Positions 8,619 to 18,500 of a stretch of 64,000 nt of DNA are shown here, piece by piece (position 1 is the stretch's first letter; each line of letters starts with the position of its first letter). This DNA comes from Streptomyces sp. NBC_01214 (GTDB taxonomy: Bacteria > Actinomycetota > Actinomycetes > Streptomycetales > Streptomycetaceae), in NCBI RefSeq assembly GCF_026340975.1, contig NZ_JAPEOS010000001.1, positions 1,448,501-1,512,500 on the forward strand. The letters run 5' to 3'. The position numbers and the translations under genes were made by a program. The notes below the pieces were generated by a model. That model was not told where the DNA came from, did no database searches, and worked only from the letters and a program-made list of their open reading frames with translations.

Positions 8619-9080
8619 TTATTTCGAAACTGGGCGTTGGTAGTACTCCGGCGTCCCATCGTCTTGGAGGAGGTAGATCCTCGGGTTCTCCTCATCTCCA
8701 CCGAACCTTCCCCATACCGTACAGTCGGCGACACCCAAGCCTTCAGGCTTGAAAGCCACGACGATACCTGGGCCCTCGTCTGGATATGATCCGAACTTCC
8801 ACTCTCCGGATCCGGACATACGGGGTTCCAATTTCCGATTCTTTTTGGCGGAGCAGACGAGTTCGAGACCTATGTTCGTGGCGCTGAAGTCGCCGTTCTC
8901 CTCGAACCGCATGGTCCCGCCGTTACTGCTTTCCCAGTTTCCCGCCAATTCGGGTCGAGCCTTCGGGTTGAAACGATGAGTCGATTCACCCTCCAGGGAG
9001 AAAATGAATACCGCGGCCGCGGCTGCAGTGGCGAGGGTGACTATTGAAACGATCGCGGCGAACTTTCCCCATTTGATCAC
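8619..9080 (-). CDS. Membrane-anchored small protein, candidate immunity protein to the Rhs tip
   Basis: A 153-residue protein with an N-terminal membrane segment (about residues 7-28, AAIVSIVTLATAAAAAVFIF) and a roughly 120-residue extracytoplasmic part. That part has conserved-looking Trp/Gly/Cys features: LAGNWESSNGGTMRF, LELVCSAKK, VADCTVWGRFGG. The two Cys could form a disulfide. The GTG start overlaps the Rhs stop as GTGA, with no strong ribosome site of its own, so translation is likely coupled. DNA is AT-richer than the flanks, like the Rhs tip. Position directly after a polymorphic toxin C-terminus is the hallmark of an immunity gene. That role is inferred and no family is recognised. 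Confidence 0.75.
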   Translation of the reverse strand: MIKWGKFAAIVSIVTLATAAAAAVFIFSLEGESTHRFNPKARPELAGNWESSNGGTMRFEENGDFSATNIGLELVCSAKKNRKLEPRMSGSGEWKFGSYPDEGPGIVVAFKPEGLGVADCTVWGRFGGDEENPRIYLLQDDGTPEYYQRPVSK

Positions 9081-12000
9081 AGGTAATCCACGAAGTCATT
9101 ACGGTGCGCCGCATCTTCCGACCTCGCGTAGGAGCGTGCCGCATCAATCAGCGGCTTGTACTCCATGCCCTGCAGCCACCCCACTGGATCCGACTTGTCG
9201 TTCGCTCGCGCGATCTGATAAACTCCTCGACCGATCTCGCGCCCATTGTAGTTATTGACCAGGTCGGCCATATGGTCGTCCTGTTCGGAGCGCGGGTGAT
9301 ATGCCTCGTGTGCATCAATCCATACGTCAGCGACATCTTCTCCGTACTCGATGTCAAGTCGAGCTTGTGTAATGGCGTGGCGGAATGCATTCGTATTGAG
9401 CCACTCCCCACCCTGTTCGACCTTGGCGTTTTCGATGGCCGTCATGGATTCGGCCCAGGTTTTAATGCCGTAGATGTCCAGGCAGTCGATGAGATTCTCC
9501 GAGCAGGCTATCTTCTCTGCGACATTGGTGCCCTCCCACATGTTCCCGTCCACGTCCTCCTTGTTATACTCGTGAGTTCCGCTGGAATTCCACCCGTACG
9601 GCCATCTGGTATTTGCTCGATACTCTTTCTCGAGAGTGACGCCAAGGGTGACTATCGCTCGCTTCTTGTCAAGCCCCTTGCAACCCGCATCGTTTCGGCA
9701 AGCTTTTTTGTTCGAGTCCTCCAGTCTTTGTCGGCTCTCGCGGCGATTTTCGCGGGCCTGGGCGACCTGCACCACCTTTTCCGGCGCGGCTTCGAACCAT
9801 CCGTCGTTGTCCCCCTCGTAGTACCTCAGGCCGCTCGGGTCGGAGTAGGTGAAGGGGTTGTTGGCGGCGTAGGTGTAGCCGTGGAGCTGCTGGGAGTCCT
9901 GCAGGTCCATGATCGGGTCGACGGAGATGAATCGACCGATCAAGGGGTCGTACTCGCGGGCTCCGATGTGCGTCAGGCCGCTGTCGTTGTCCTTGGTGCC
10001 TCCGACGAAGGCCTTCTCGCCGGTCCACGTCGAAGGCTGTCCGCCGCGGGCTTCGCCGAAGAGGCCGGTCTTGCGACGGGTGACCGCCTGGGTCGTGTCG
10101 GTGGTGATCTGCGTGGTGCTGGTGTTGTGGTGGTCGGCGAGAGTGAAGCTGAGCTTGCCACCCGTGCGCATCGCGACGTCGCCGTAGTAGCGGGTCCCGG
10201 TGACGGCGCCCGACTTCTCGAGCTTCAGCTCGTTGCCGGACGGCAGGTAGACGGTGGTGGCGTCCTTCTCCTTGCGCAGGATGCGGTTACCGGTCGTGTC
10301 GTAGATGAACGAGTCGGTGGTCGTGCCCTGGATGAGGGACTTGAGGTGCCCTTCGGCGTCCCAGTCGAGGTACTGGGTTTCACCGGTGCCGCTTTTCCGG
10401 GTCTTGGTATTGCCGGTGGCGTCGTAGGTGAAGGTCTCCTCGTGCGGGCTGGTGCCGGTCTGGGTGACCTTGGGAAGGTCGTGCTTCCCGGTGGTCGGTG
10501 CCGCGTAGGTGCGGACGGTGTCGGCGGTCGGGCCCGAGGTGGTCTTGTGTTTGGTCTCGGTCTTGCGGTTGCCGACGGCGTCGTAGGTGTACGTGGTCCA
10601 GTACGGGTCCTCGCCGCCGATGATGGTGGTCGACGGAGTGGCCGCGCAGGTTTCGCCCTTGTTGGTCCAGGCCTCGGTGATTCGGCGCAGTGTGTCGAGG
10701 TTGACGCACTGGGTGTCGGTGGTCCGCGTGGCGTCCTGGCCGTACGCGGTGGCGATGGAAGTCAGGTTGCCGACAGAGTCGTTGGTGTACCGGGTTTCCT
10801 CGATGCGAGCCGGTGCGACGTCGCGGTCGATGACGGTGCGGGTGAGAGCGCCGGTGTGTGGGTCGTACTCGTTGGACCGGTAGAGATTCTGTCCGGACGA
10901 GCCGAGCCGCTGGTTGATGGTGCGGCCGTAGGGATCGTAAGTCATCGTCGAGACGAGGCGGCTGGTGCCTGCAGCCATGGTGTTGAGCAGTCCGGAGACC
11001 GTCTTGTAGGTCATGCCGACCGTTTCGGCGGGGAGGCCGCCCATGGCCGGGTGCTTGGTCGTCAGGACCTGTCCGGCGATGTTGTAGGTGTTCGTCCACT
11101 TGTAGGTGCCGGCCAGAGCGCCGGTGTCGGGGGTGGACGGGATGGTGACCTGGGTGTCGAGAGGCTGGTAGAGGTCGTTGTAGGCCAGGACCTCCGAGGT
11201 GTACGCCTTGCTGTCGACATAGCGCGTGGACTTGGTCGGCTGGCCCTTGGCGACGGTGTCGTAGACGGTCGAGGTCAGGGTCGTGGTGCCCTGCTTTGTG
11301 GCGACGGGACGGCCGAGGTCGTCGTATTCGGTGTGCAGGGTGACGCCGCGGGCGTCGGTGACGTCAGTGACACGGTCGCCGACATCGTAGGCGGTCCTGG
11401 TGATGCCCTTGTCCGGGTCGTTCGCCTCGGTCTGGCGGCTGCGGACGTCGTAGCTGTACGTCCACTTCGCGTTGCCGGGGTCGGTGACCTGGGACAGCTG
11501 CCCGATTTTGTTGTAGGCGTACAAGGTGGACTGCGAGGTAGTGCGGGCCGGGTCGGTGTACTGCTTGGTCTCAACAGTGCGCCCCAGCGCGTCGACGACG
11601 GTCGTGGTCGTAGTGCCGCCCTGAGGCGGGACGACCGTGACGGTGTCGCCGGTGTAGCTGGTGGTGGTGCGCTTGGTCTCGTTGCCGAGGTGCTTGGCGA
11701 TCACGGTCGTGGGTCGGCCGGCGCCGTCGAAGACGGTGTCGGTGGAGGCCGGGTAGGTGAGTTCCTGCCCGGTCACCAGCTCGGGCGAGGGCGTGCCTTC
11801 GGCGTAGTAGGTGCCGGAGTTCCGCCAGGCCAAGCCGCGGGTGTCGTAGAAGGTCTCGGTGACCAGGCGGCCGCCCTTCTCGGGCGTCTGCGTCTGGGTC
11901 TGCGTCTGGCGCGCGCGCAGCAGGCCGTCCTGGATGGAGTGGACGACGGAGTACTTGTAGTCGTGCGTCAGCGTCTTGGACGTGATGACGTTGGGGCCGC

Positions 12001-15000
12001 TGTTGCGCACGGTGTACTCGAAGACGCGGCTTGGGCGTTCCGGATTGGTTTCGACGGTCCAGTTCGGAACCCAGACCTTCGTCACCCGGCCCAGCGCGTC
12101 GTACGCCGTCGTGGTGACCTTGCCATTGGGGTCGGTGACCTTGGCCGCCTGACCGCGCAGCGGTTCGAGCTGGGTGGTGACGGTGTGCCCAAGCGCGTTG
12201 GTCGCCGTCATTGCGGTCGGGACCTCGCCGGTGGTCGGCGTGTATGCAGTGGTGGTGACCTTTCCGTAGGCGTTGGTGGCAGCCAGTGCCCGGCCGTAGA
12301 GGTCGTAGCAGAGCTCGTTCTTGGCAGCGCCGCAGGTGGACGGGATGGTGGATGCGGTGTCGTAGCCGTCGCCCACGCCGTTGATCTTCTCGGTTTTCGT
12401 CACCAGGCCCGTGCCGGGGACGGTGCCGAGCGTGCCGTTGTCGAAGTAGGTGCGGGTGTCGCTGATGACGTCGCCTGGAGTGCTACCCGTCGCCTCGCAC
12501 GGGAGCGCGACCGTTTCGACTCGGCTCTGCCGGTCCAGGATCCACGTGGCGGTGTTGCGTGCGTAGGTGGTCCGGGTGCAGGACTCGTCGCCGGTCTTGG
12601 CCGTGTCACCGGTGCTCGCCTGCCAGTCGGCCATGCCGTAGTCGTCGAAGTGACGGCTGGTCTCGGTCGTGCGGGTGCCACCGGTGACCGTGGTGCGGGT
12701 GGACTCCTTCTCGACATTCGTCTTGTAGGAGACGAGATTGGGCAGGCCGGGCCGCACGCGCTTGGCGACCTCGCCCGAACGCCACGGGGTGCTGGACGTC
12801 GCGCTGACGAGTTTGCCGGTGTCGTCGCCGTCGTAGGAGGCCGTCTCGCGGACCATGCCGGCGTACTCGGGCCGGTCGGTGACCGCGGTGCCCGTACCGT
12901 CCTTGACCTCCTTGCCGTCGAGGCCGCGGAAGTAGCGGGTCTCGGACAGCGAGCGGGGGTCGTTGGCGGCGCCGATGCGGGTCTGGACGAGTCCGTAGCC
13001 GCGGGCGACGGAGTGGACGCGGTCCTCGGCCTTGGTGAACTCGCTGGTGTCCTTGTCCCAGGCCGCCCCGCCGACGTAGGCGTACGAGGTCACCTTGTCG
13101 GGCGTCGAAGCGAGGTTGTCGCCCTCCACAATCTGGTTGACGACGTAGGAGTTGAACCAGTCGAGCTTGGAGTCCTCGCCCTCCCACACCCACTTCACCG
13201 GGTAGCAGCGCTTGGTGTTCGTCGCGTCCGCTGCGGGAAGCGTGGTGGGGGTGCACTCGGGCTGGGAGTAGGTGACACCGATGGTCCCACCGGTCTCGGT
13301 GTTGACCTGGGACATCCGAAGCCGCACATAGGGGGCCAGACCGTCCCCGGTCTTGTCCACCCGGTTGGGCCGCTGCTCACCGGTGAAGGTGACGGGGGGG
13401 AGGGAGATGTCCTCTGCGGAGCCCCCCTTGGCGGTGCGGGTGATGGACTTCAGCCACATCGGGGTGGAGATCCCGTCGCCCGCCGGCGGGAAGTTCTGGT
13501 CCAGGGACCAGGAGTCGACGTCCTGGTAGGCGCCGCCGGTGAGGACCTTGGTGTGGATGCCCGTCAGGCGCATTCGCGACCAGAACGTAGGCGAGTTCTG
13601 GCCCTTGCACTCCGTTGAGCCGTCCTTGCAGAACAGGTCGTACGGCGAGTCCGGCCAGTTCTTGGCAGTGGCCTCGTCGAAGGTCCCGCATGCGGTGAGG
13701 CAGCGCTCGGCGACGTCGAACTTCACCTGGGCCATGGCTTTGCCGGTGTAGACGGCGTCCGAACGCAGCCCGTAGTCGATGTGGTCGAGCCAGCCACCGC
13801 GGATGTATTGCGTGACCGTGGACTTGCCGGTGGTCTCGGAGAAGTTGCGGCCGTAGTTGTTGGTCTCGGTCTTCCAGTAGTACGCCATGGCGGCGCCGCC
13901 AGGGGCGACGACGTAGTCGAGCTGCCAGCGCCAGGCCTGCTTGCACCAAGCGCTCGCGAACGAGGCGTTGTGGCAGGGCTCGCCAGCCTGGTTGCCGAAG
14001 ACGGGCGCGGTCCAGGCGGAGTTCGTCGTCGGGGTGGACGCGTCCTTCCAGCCCGGCAGCCGGTTCAGACCGAAGAAGTACTGCGTACCGTCGGTCGTGG
14101 TGATCTTCCAGTGCTCACCGTCGTTGTCGCCGTTGACGGCTCCGGTGAGCTTCTCGACCTTCTCGCCCGCGTCCGAGGCCGGATGCCAGCCCTTGCCCTG
14201 CTCGTAGACGAGTTCGGTCGACCTGCCGCCCAGCGACATGGTGGCGTTGTCGTTGAACCAGCACTGGTCGCCGACCTTGGTGGTGTTGGTGCCACCGGTC
14301 TTGTCGTCGTTGCAGGGCTTGTACTTGCGCTCGATGAAGCCGGGCTCCCAGCTCCAGCCGTCGCCGATCCATGAGCCCTGGCTGTTGGACTGGCCCGTGC
14401 GTCCGTCGACGGACTGGGAGCTGTAGCCGAGCGAGATCTGCGGGGCCGGCCCACCGGGCACGGAGGGCATCGCGACCGGGTAGGACCAGGAGAAGGCGCC
14501 CGTCGAGCCGCCCGCGCTCCAAGAGCCCGAAGGCTGGAGCGAGGTCGCCTTGTAGTCACCCGTCGGACCCGCGTCGCCCGCCGTCGCGGCGAGGACGGTC
14601 GCGCCGCCCGAAGCCGCGGGAGCCGACTTCGCCGACGTGCCCGCGGACTTGGCCGACTGTGCCGCGGCGCCGAGCGTGGTCACCTGGGCGGACAACTTGC
14701 CCGCGCGCGTGTCGTTGCGCGTCTGCAGCGGCTTCTGCGTACGGCACTCTGCGCGCTCCGGCGTCGTCAGCGCACACGCCGGAAGCTCCACCAGACGCAG
14801 GCGGGAGACGTAGTCGCCGCCGTAAGCGCCCCGGAAGGAGTTGTAGTCGACCTCGACCTGCGCGGACGCGGACTGCGCCGTTCCGTCCGAGCGGCCCACC
14901 GACAGCAGGACACCGTCGACGCCGGCCTTGCGCGCCGCGTCCTTGCCGACGACGGAGACCTTCACCTTCGACGGTGCTTCGGCCGCCTTGCCCGGTGCTA

Positions 15001-15361
15001 CGTGGACCGCGACCGGGAGCTTGCCCGCTTGCTGCGAGCCCGGTCCGACGACTGGGCCACGAGCGGCACCCGATAGGAACGACTTCGAGACCGGGCCCGA
15101 AGCGGCCGTCAGATCGACTTCCGCCGAGCCCGCCGCCGGCCAAGAGACCTCCGGAGCCTTCCACGGAGTCGCACCCGCGTCGTCGGGCTTCTGAGCCCCA
15201 CCCGTGCGGACCGGCTTGACCGGCACCGCCTTCGGCTGTTTGAGCTGCGGCAATGACGGTTCGGATTTGCTGTCGGCTACGGCAACCGCGCCTGGTAGCA
15301 AGCTTGAGAGGACGGCTGCGGTCAACGCCACAGAAAGTCCTCGCGCACTGAATTTTCTCAC
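9077..15361 (-). CDS. Secreted Rhs/YD-repeat protein with variable C-terminal tip (polymorphic toxin candidate)
   Basis: A 2094-residue secreted protein. A Sec signal (MRKFSARGLSVALTAAVLSS, cleavage near residue 30) is followed by a long N-terminal region with a typical wall-associated segment (PQISLGYSSQSVDGRTGQSN). Many YD repeats follow (AYDALGRVTKVW, TEYDDLGRPVATKQ, TYDPYGRTINQRL). The Rhs core near residues 1780-1840 contains GAREYDPLIGRFISVDPI and ends NPFTYSDPSGL. The last 250 or so residues are a different, AT-richer module with NAFRHAITQARLD, DAHEAYHPRS and DHMADLVNNYNGREIGRG. This His/Asp/Glu pattern resembles the DUF6973-type domains I recall at the ends of Rhs and wall proteins. 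It starts with GTG 15361 behind GGGTGGGG. Toxin function is inferred from architecture and from the overlapping small gene. Confidence 0.9.
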   Translation of the reverse strand: MRKFSARGLSVALTAAVLSSLLPGAVAVADSKSEPSLPQLKQPKAVPVKPVRTGGAQKPDDAGATPWKAPEVSWPAAGSAEVDLTAASGPVSKSFLSGAARGPVVGPGSQQAGKLPVAVHVAPGKAAEAPSKVKVSVVGKDAARKAGVDGVLLSVGRSDGTAQSASAQVEVDYNSFRGAYGGDYVSRLRLVELPACALTTPERAECRTQKPLQTRNDTRAGKLSAQVTTLGAAAQSAKSAGTSAKSAPAASGGATVLAATAGDAGPTGDYKATSLQPSGSWSAGGSTGAFSWSYPVAMPSVPGGPAPQISLGYSSQSVDGRTGQSNSQGSWIGDGWSWEPGFIERKYKPCNDDKTGGTNTTKVGDQCWFNDNATMSLGGRSTELVYEQGKGWHPASDAGEKVEKLTGAVNGDNDGEHWKITTTDGTQYFFGLNRLPGWKDASTPTTNSAWTAPVFGNQAGEPCHNASFASAWCKQAWRWQLDYVVAPGGAAMAYYWKTETNNYGRNFSETTGKSTVTQYIRGGWLDHIDYGLRSDAVYTGKAMAQVKFDVAERCLTACGTFDEATAKNWPDSPYDLFCKDGSTECKGQNSPTFWSRMRLTGIHTKVLTGGAYQDVDSWSLDQNFPPAGDGISTPMWLKSITRTAKGGSAEDISLPPVTFTGEQRPNRVDKTGDGLAPYVRLRMSQVNTETGGTIGVTYSQPECTPTTLPAADATNTKRCYPVKWVWEGEDSKLDWFNSYVVNQIVEGDNLASTPDKVTSYAYVGGAAWDKDTSEFTKAEDRVHSVARGYGLVQTRIGAANDPRSLSETRYFRGLDGKEVKDGTGTAVTDRPEYAGMVRETASYDGDDTGKLVSATSSTPWRSGEVAKRVRPGLPNLVSYKTNVEKESTRTTVTGGTRTTETSRHFDDYGMADWQASTGDTAKTGDESCTRTTYARNTATWILDRQSRVETVALPCEATGSTPGDVISDTRTYFDNGTLGTVPGTGLVTKTEKINGVGDGYDTASTIPSTCGAAKNELCYDLYGRALAATNAYGKVTTTAYTPTTGEVPTAMTATNALGHTVTTQLEPLRGQAAKVTDPNGKVTTTAYDALGRVTKVWVPNWTVETNPERPSRVFEYTVRNSGPNVITSKTLTHDYKYSVVHSIQDGLLRARQTQTQTQTPEKGGRLVTETFYDTRGLAWRNSGTYYAEGTPSPELVTGQELTYPASTDTVFDGAGRPTTVIAKHLGNETKRTTTSYTGDTVTVVPPQGGTTTTTVVDALGRTVETKQYTDPARTTSQSTLYAYNKIGQLSQVTDPGNAKWTYSYDVRSRQTEANDPDKGITRTAYDVGDRVTDVTDARGVTLHTEYDDLGRPVATKQGTTTLTSTVYDTVAKGQPTKSTRYVDSKAYTSEVLAYNDLYQPLDTQVTIPSTPDTGALAGTYKWTNTYNIAGQVLTTKHPAMGGLPAETVGMTYKTVSGLLNTMAAGTSRLVSTMTYDPYGRTINQRLGSSGQNLYRSNEYDPHTGALTRTVIDRDVAPARIEETRYTNDSVGNLTSIATAYGQDATRTTDTQCVNLDTLRRITEAWTNKGETCAATPSTTIIGGEDPYWTTYTYDAVGNRKTETKHKTTSGPTADTVRTYAAPTTGKHDLPKVTQTGTSPHEETFTYDATGNTKTRKSGTGETQYLDWDAEGHLKSLIQGTTTDSFIYDTTGNRILRKEKDATTVYLPSGNELKLEKSGAVTGTRYYGDVAMRTGGKLSFTLADHHNTSTTQITTDTTQAVTRRKTGLFGEARGGQPSTWTGEKAFVGGTKDNDSGLTHIGAREYDPLIGRFISVDPIMDLQDSQQLHGYTYAANNPFTYSDPSGLRYYEGDNDGWFEAAPEKVVQVAQARENRRESRQRLEDSNKKACRNDAGCKGLDKKRAIVTLGVTLEKEYRANTRWPYGWNSSGTHEYNKEDVDGNMWEGTNVAEKIACSENLIDCLDIYGIKTWAESMTAIENAKVEQGGEWLNTNAFRHAITQARLDIEYGEDVADVWIDAHEAYHPRSEQDDHMADLVNNYNGREIGRGVYQIARANDKSDPVGWLQGMEYKPLIDAARSYARSEDAAHRNDFVDYL

Positions 15362-15563
15362 ACCCCACCCATGCTTCTGGAAATGATTTAAGGCGCAGAC
15401 TAGCAGGCGGAATTCATTAGTCCGGTATCTCGGAACAAGCTTTATTTGGATCTACTGGATTAAATAGGGTGACACGCGTGGGATCCGCATAAAAGATGCA
15501 GGTCAAAATGGGTTCACGTCGAGATTCTGAGTAGAGTCGCCTCGTGGATATCGGGCAGATGGA
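15362..15563. promoter_or_regulatory. Divergent promoter region between Rhs and VCBS genes
   Basis: A 202-bp gap, strikingly AT-rich for this chromosome, with runs such as TTTATTTGGATC, GGATTAAATAGGG and GCATAAAAGATGC. It must hold the promoters of both large secreted-protein genes. I could not fix a -35/-10 pair with confidence. The perfect short palindrome AAGCTT (15438-15443) is too small to call an operator. Confidence 0.55.
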
Positions 15564-18500
15564 GTGCGTGTGAGAAGAAGAGAAGTCCCATCCGATATGT
15601 CGGGTGGGCGGAGGATTTCGCGGGCCATTTCGATGGTCCTGGTAAGCGGAATAGTCACTACCGGATTGACTGTGATTAATTCTTCAACCAATGCGGTCGC
15701 TGCGACCGATCCGGTTGCCGAGGGTTCGATGAGTGCGGCTGACTTCGCGCTCGCCAAGGCGAAAGAAACCGGCCAGCCCTATGAGCTGACGTCCGCGCGG
15801 ACCGAGACCTCGGACACCTGGGCGTTGCCCACCGGCAAGTGGTCGGTCAAGCGGCACGGGACGACCGTGCGCATCCGGCGCGCCGGTGGCTGGGTGGCCA
15901 CCGACCCGTCGCTGCAGTTCGCCGCGGACGGGAAGGTGAAGCCGAAGGCGTCGGCCGTCGCAATCGCTTTCTCCGGCGGAGGTACCGGGCCGCTGCTGAC
16001 AGGGGTGAAGGACGGGCGGACCCTGTCGCTGACCTGGCCCGCGGCCCTCCCGAAGCCGACGCTCGCCGCGAACGTCGCGACGTACCCGAACGTCCTGCCC
16101 GATGTGGACCTGCAGCTGAAGGCCGAGGTCGAGGGCTTCTCCCAGCTGCTCGTGGTCAAGACCGCCGCCGCGGCCAAGCATCCCGACCTCACGACGCTGA
16201 AGTTCAAGCTCGACACCGTGGGCCTCGACGTCAGCAGGGACGCGACGACGGGACTGCTGACTGCGGTCAACCCGGCCGGCGAGATCGTCTTCACCTCCCC
16301 GACCCCGGTGATGTGGGACTCCACCACCACGGGGGCCGCCCCCCAGGCCGCCAAGCATGCGGGAGTGGCCGCCGCCGGCTCGGGTGTGAATGACGCCCCC
16401 TCGGACGTCTTCGTGACGCCGTCCGGGGCCAAGAACGCGCAGATGCCCACCACGGTCGCGGGTGGCAATCTGGAGATCAAGCCCGACCAGGCCCTCCTCA
16501 CCGGCGCCGAGACGAAGTACCCCGTCTACATCGACCCGTCGGTGGCCTGGGGTGCGCGGCAGAACTGGTCGTGGGTCTACCGCACGTGGGAGAACAACTC
16601 CTACTGGAACACCAAGGAGGACGTGCGGGTCGGCTACGAGGCCGAGACGAACGGCCTCTCACGGGCCTACTTCCAGCTCGACACCTCGGGCGTCAAGGGA
16701 GCCCAGGTGACGAAGGCGACGTTCAGGATCAAGGAGACCTGGGCCTGGTCCTGCACCAAGACCCCGGTCGAGCTGTGGGCCACCGGTCCGATCTCGCGTG
16801 ACACCACCTGGAAGCACCAGCCCGGCAAGGCCGGCGCCCGCTGGCAGGACACGGTCAAGGATGCCAAAGGGCGTGCCGAGTGTGGCGCCGGCAACCTCGA
16901 GTTCAACGCCACCGACGCCGTGCAGCAGTCCGCCGCCAATCACTGGTCGAGTGTGACCCTCGGCCTGTTCGCCTCGAACGAGGGCGACGAGTACCAGTGG
17001 AAGCGCTTCGACGCGAAGACGATGACGCTGGAGATCGAGTACAACAACCCGCCCGACACCCCGTCCGACCCGGGGACCTCTCCCTGGGTGCCGTGCGTGC
17101 AGGGCGGCTCGATCGGCAACACCACCGTCAGTCTCTACGCGACGATCTCCGACCGGGACTCGGGGAACCTGAACACCGAGTTCCAGCTTCTCAAGGAGGG
17201 GCAGACCACCCCCCTCAGCCAGTCCGTCCCGGCCAACAACGGCAGGGTCGCCACCTGGAACGTCCCCGACGCTTCGCTCCCCAACGGGAACTACACCTGG
17301 AAGGCGCGGACGACCGACCAGGACGGTGCCCAGTCGGCCTGGTCCCAGACGTGCAAGTTCACCGTGGACCGCGGTCGGCCGACCGAAGCGCCGAAGATCA
17401 CCTCTACCGTCTTCCCCGACGGAAGGAACGGCTGGCCCGCGGGCACCGGCAAGGCCCGCCAGGAAGGGGACTTCGTCGTCTCCGCCAACGGCGTCGAGGA
17501 CGTCACCTGGTACGGCTACTACACCGACTGGGACCCGGACGTGAAGAGCACGACCGTGGCGGCGGGTACGTCGTTCACCGCGAAGCTCACCCCACCCGGC
17601 GCCGGCCCGCACTTCGTCTACGCCTTCAGTCAGGATGCCGCGGGCAACCGGTCCGACACCACCGTGTACCCGTTCTACGCGGCCCGCACGGCTACGGCGG
17701 ACGGGCCCCACGACCTCAACGGGGACGGCTCCCGCGACATCTGGAGCAGCGACCTCTTCGGCAGCCTCATGACCTACACGGGCCAGGGCAACGGGAAGTT
17801 CTCGGCGACGGTCAGTTCTCCCGAGTCCTTCGCCAAGGCGCAGGTTGCCACCCTGGGCCGTTGGGACGACGACGGATACAACGACATGCTCAGTCTTGAG
17901 CAGCAGGCCGGCATGACGCGTAAGTCGCTGTGGGTCTACAGCAACGCGGACGGCCGGGGCGCTGTCGGCAACCGCATCGAGATGACCGCGGACGCCGAGG
18001 ACAACCACTGGTTCGACGCCGAGCAGATCATCGCCCCTGGCGACCTCGACGGCGACGGGCTCCCGGACATCCTCGTCAAGCAGGGGAACAAGCTCTGGGC
18101 GTACTACAACACCCTCACAGGTGCACAAGGCGATCCCGTGCCCGTCGGTGGTACCGACTGGAACAAGTACACGGTCATCGCCCCCGGGGACCTCAACAAG
18201 GACGGCGTGCTCGATCTGCTGCTGAGGGACAATGCCACGGGCGACGTCCTGCGCACCTACGGCAAGAAGAGCCCGGAGGAGAACCGGACGGTCGACCTCG
18301 CCACCTGGGGCACTCAGGCCCGCGCCAAGGTCGGTTCCGGCGTATCGCAGGCAAACTATCCGCAGGTGGGTTCGTCCGGTGACCTCACCGGCGACGGCAC
18401 CCCCGATCTGTGGGCCCGCCGGTCCGACAACACCATGGTCGGCTGGCCGGGTCGGCTCGCCGCCGACGGCAAGACCGTCAGTGCCTTCGACACTCATTTC

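Noticed and set aside
8433..8789. Plus-strand frame running from the 8.4-kb gap into the small gene
   Set aside because: Its second half lies antisense over the candidate immunity gene, which has a better start, signal segment and context.
9104..13618. Plus-strand open frame of about 1500 codons across the Rhs gene
   Set aside because: Antisense shadow caused by high GC and repeat composition; no start with ribosome site, low-complexity Gly/Val/Asp protein, and the Rhs frame on the minus strand has clear domains.
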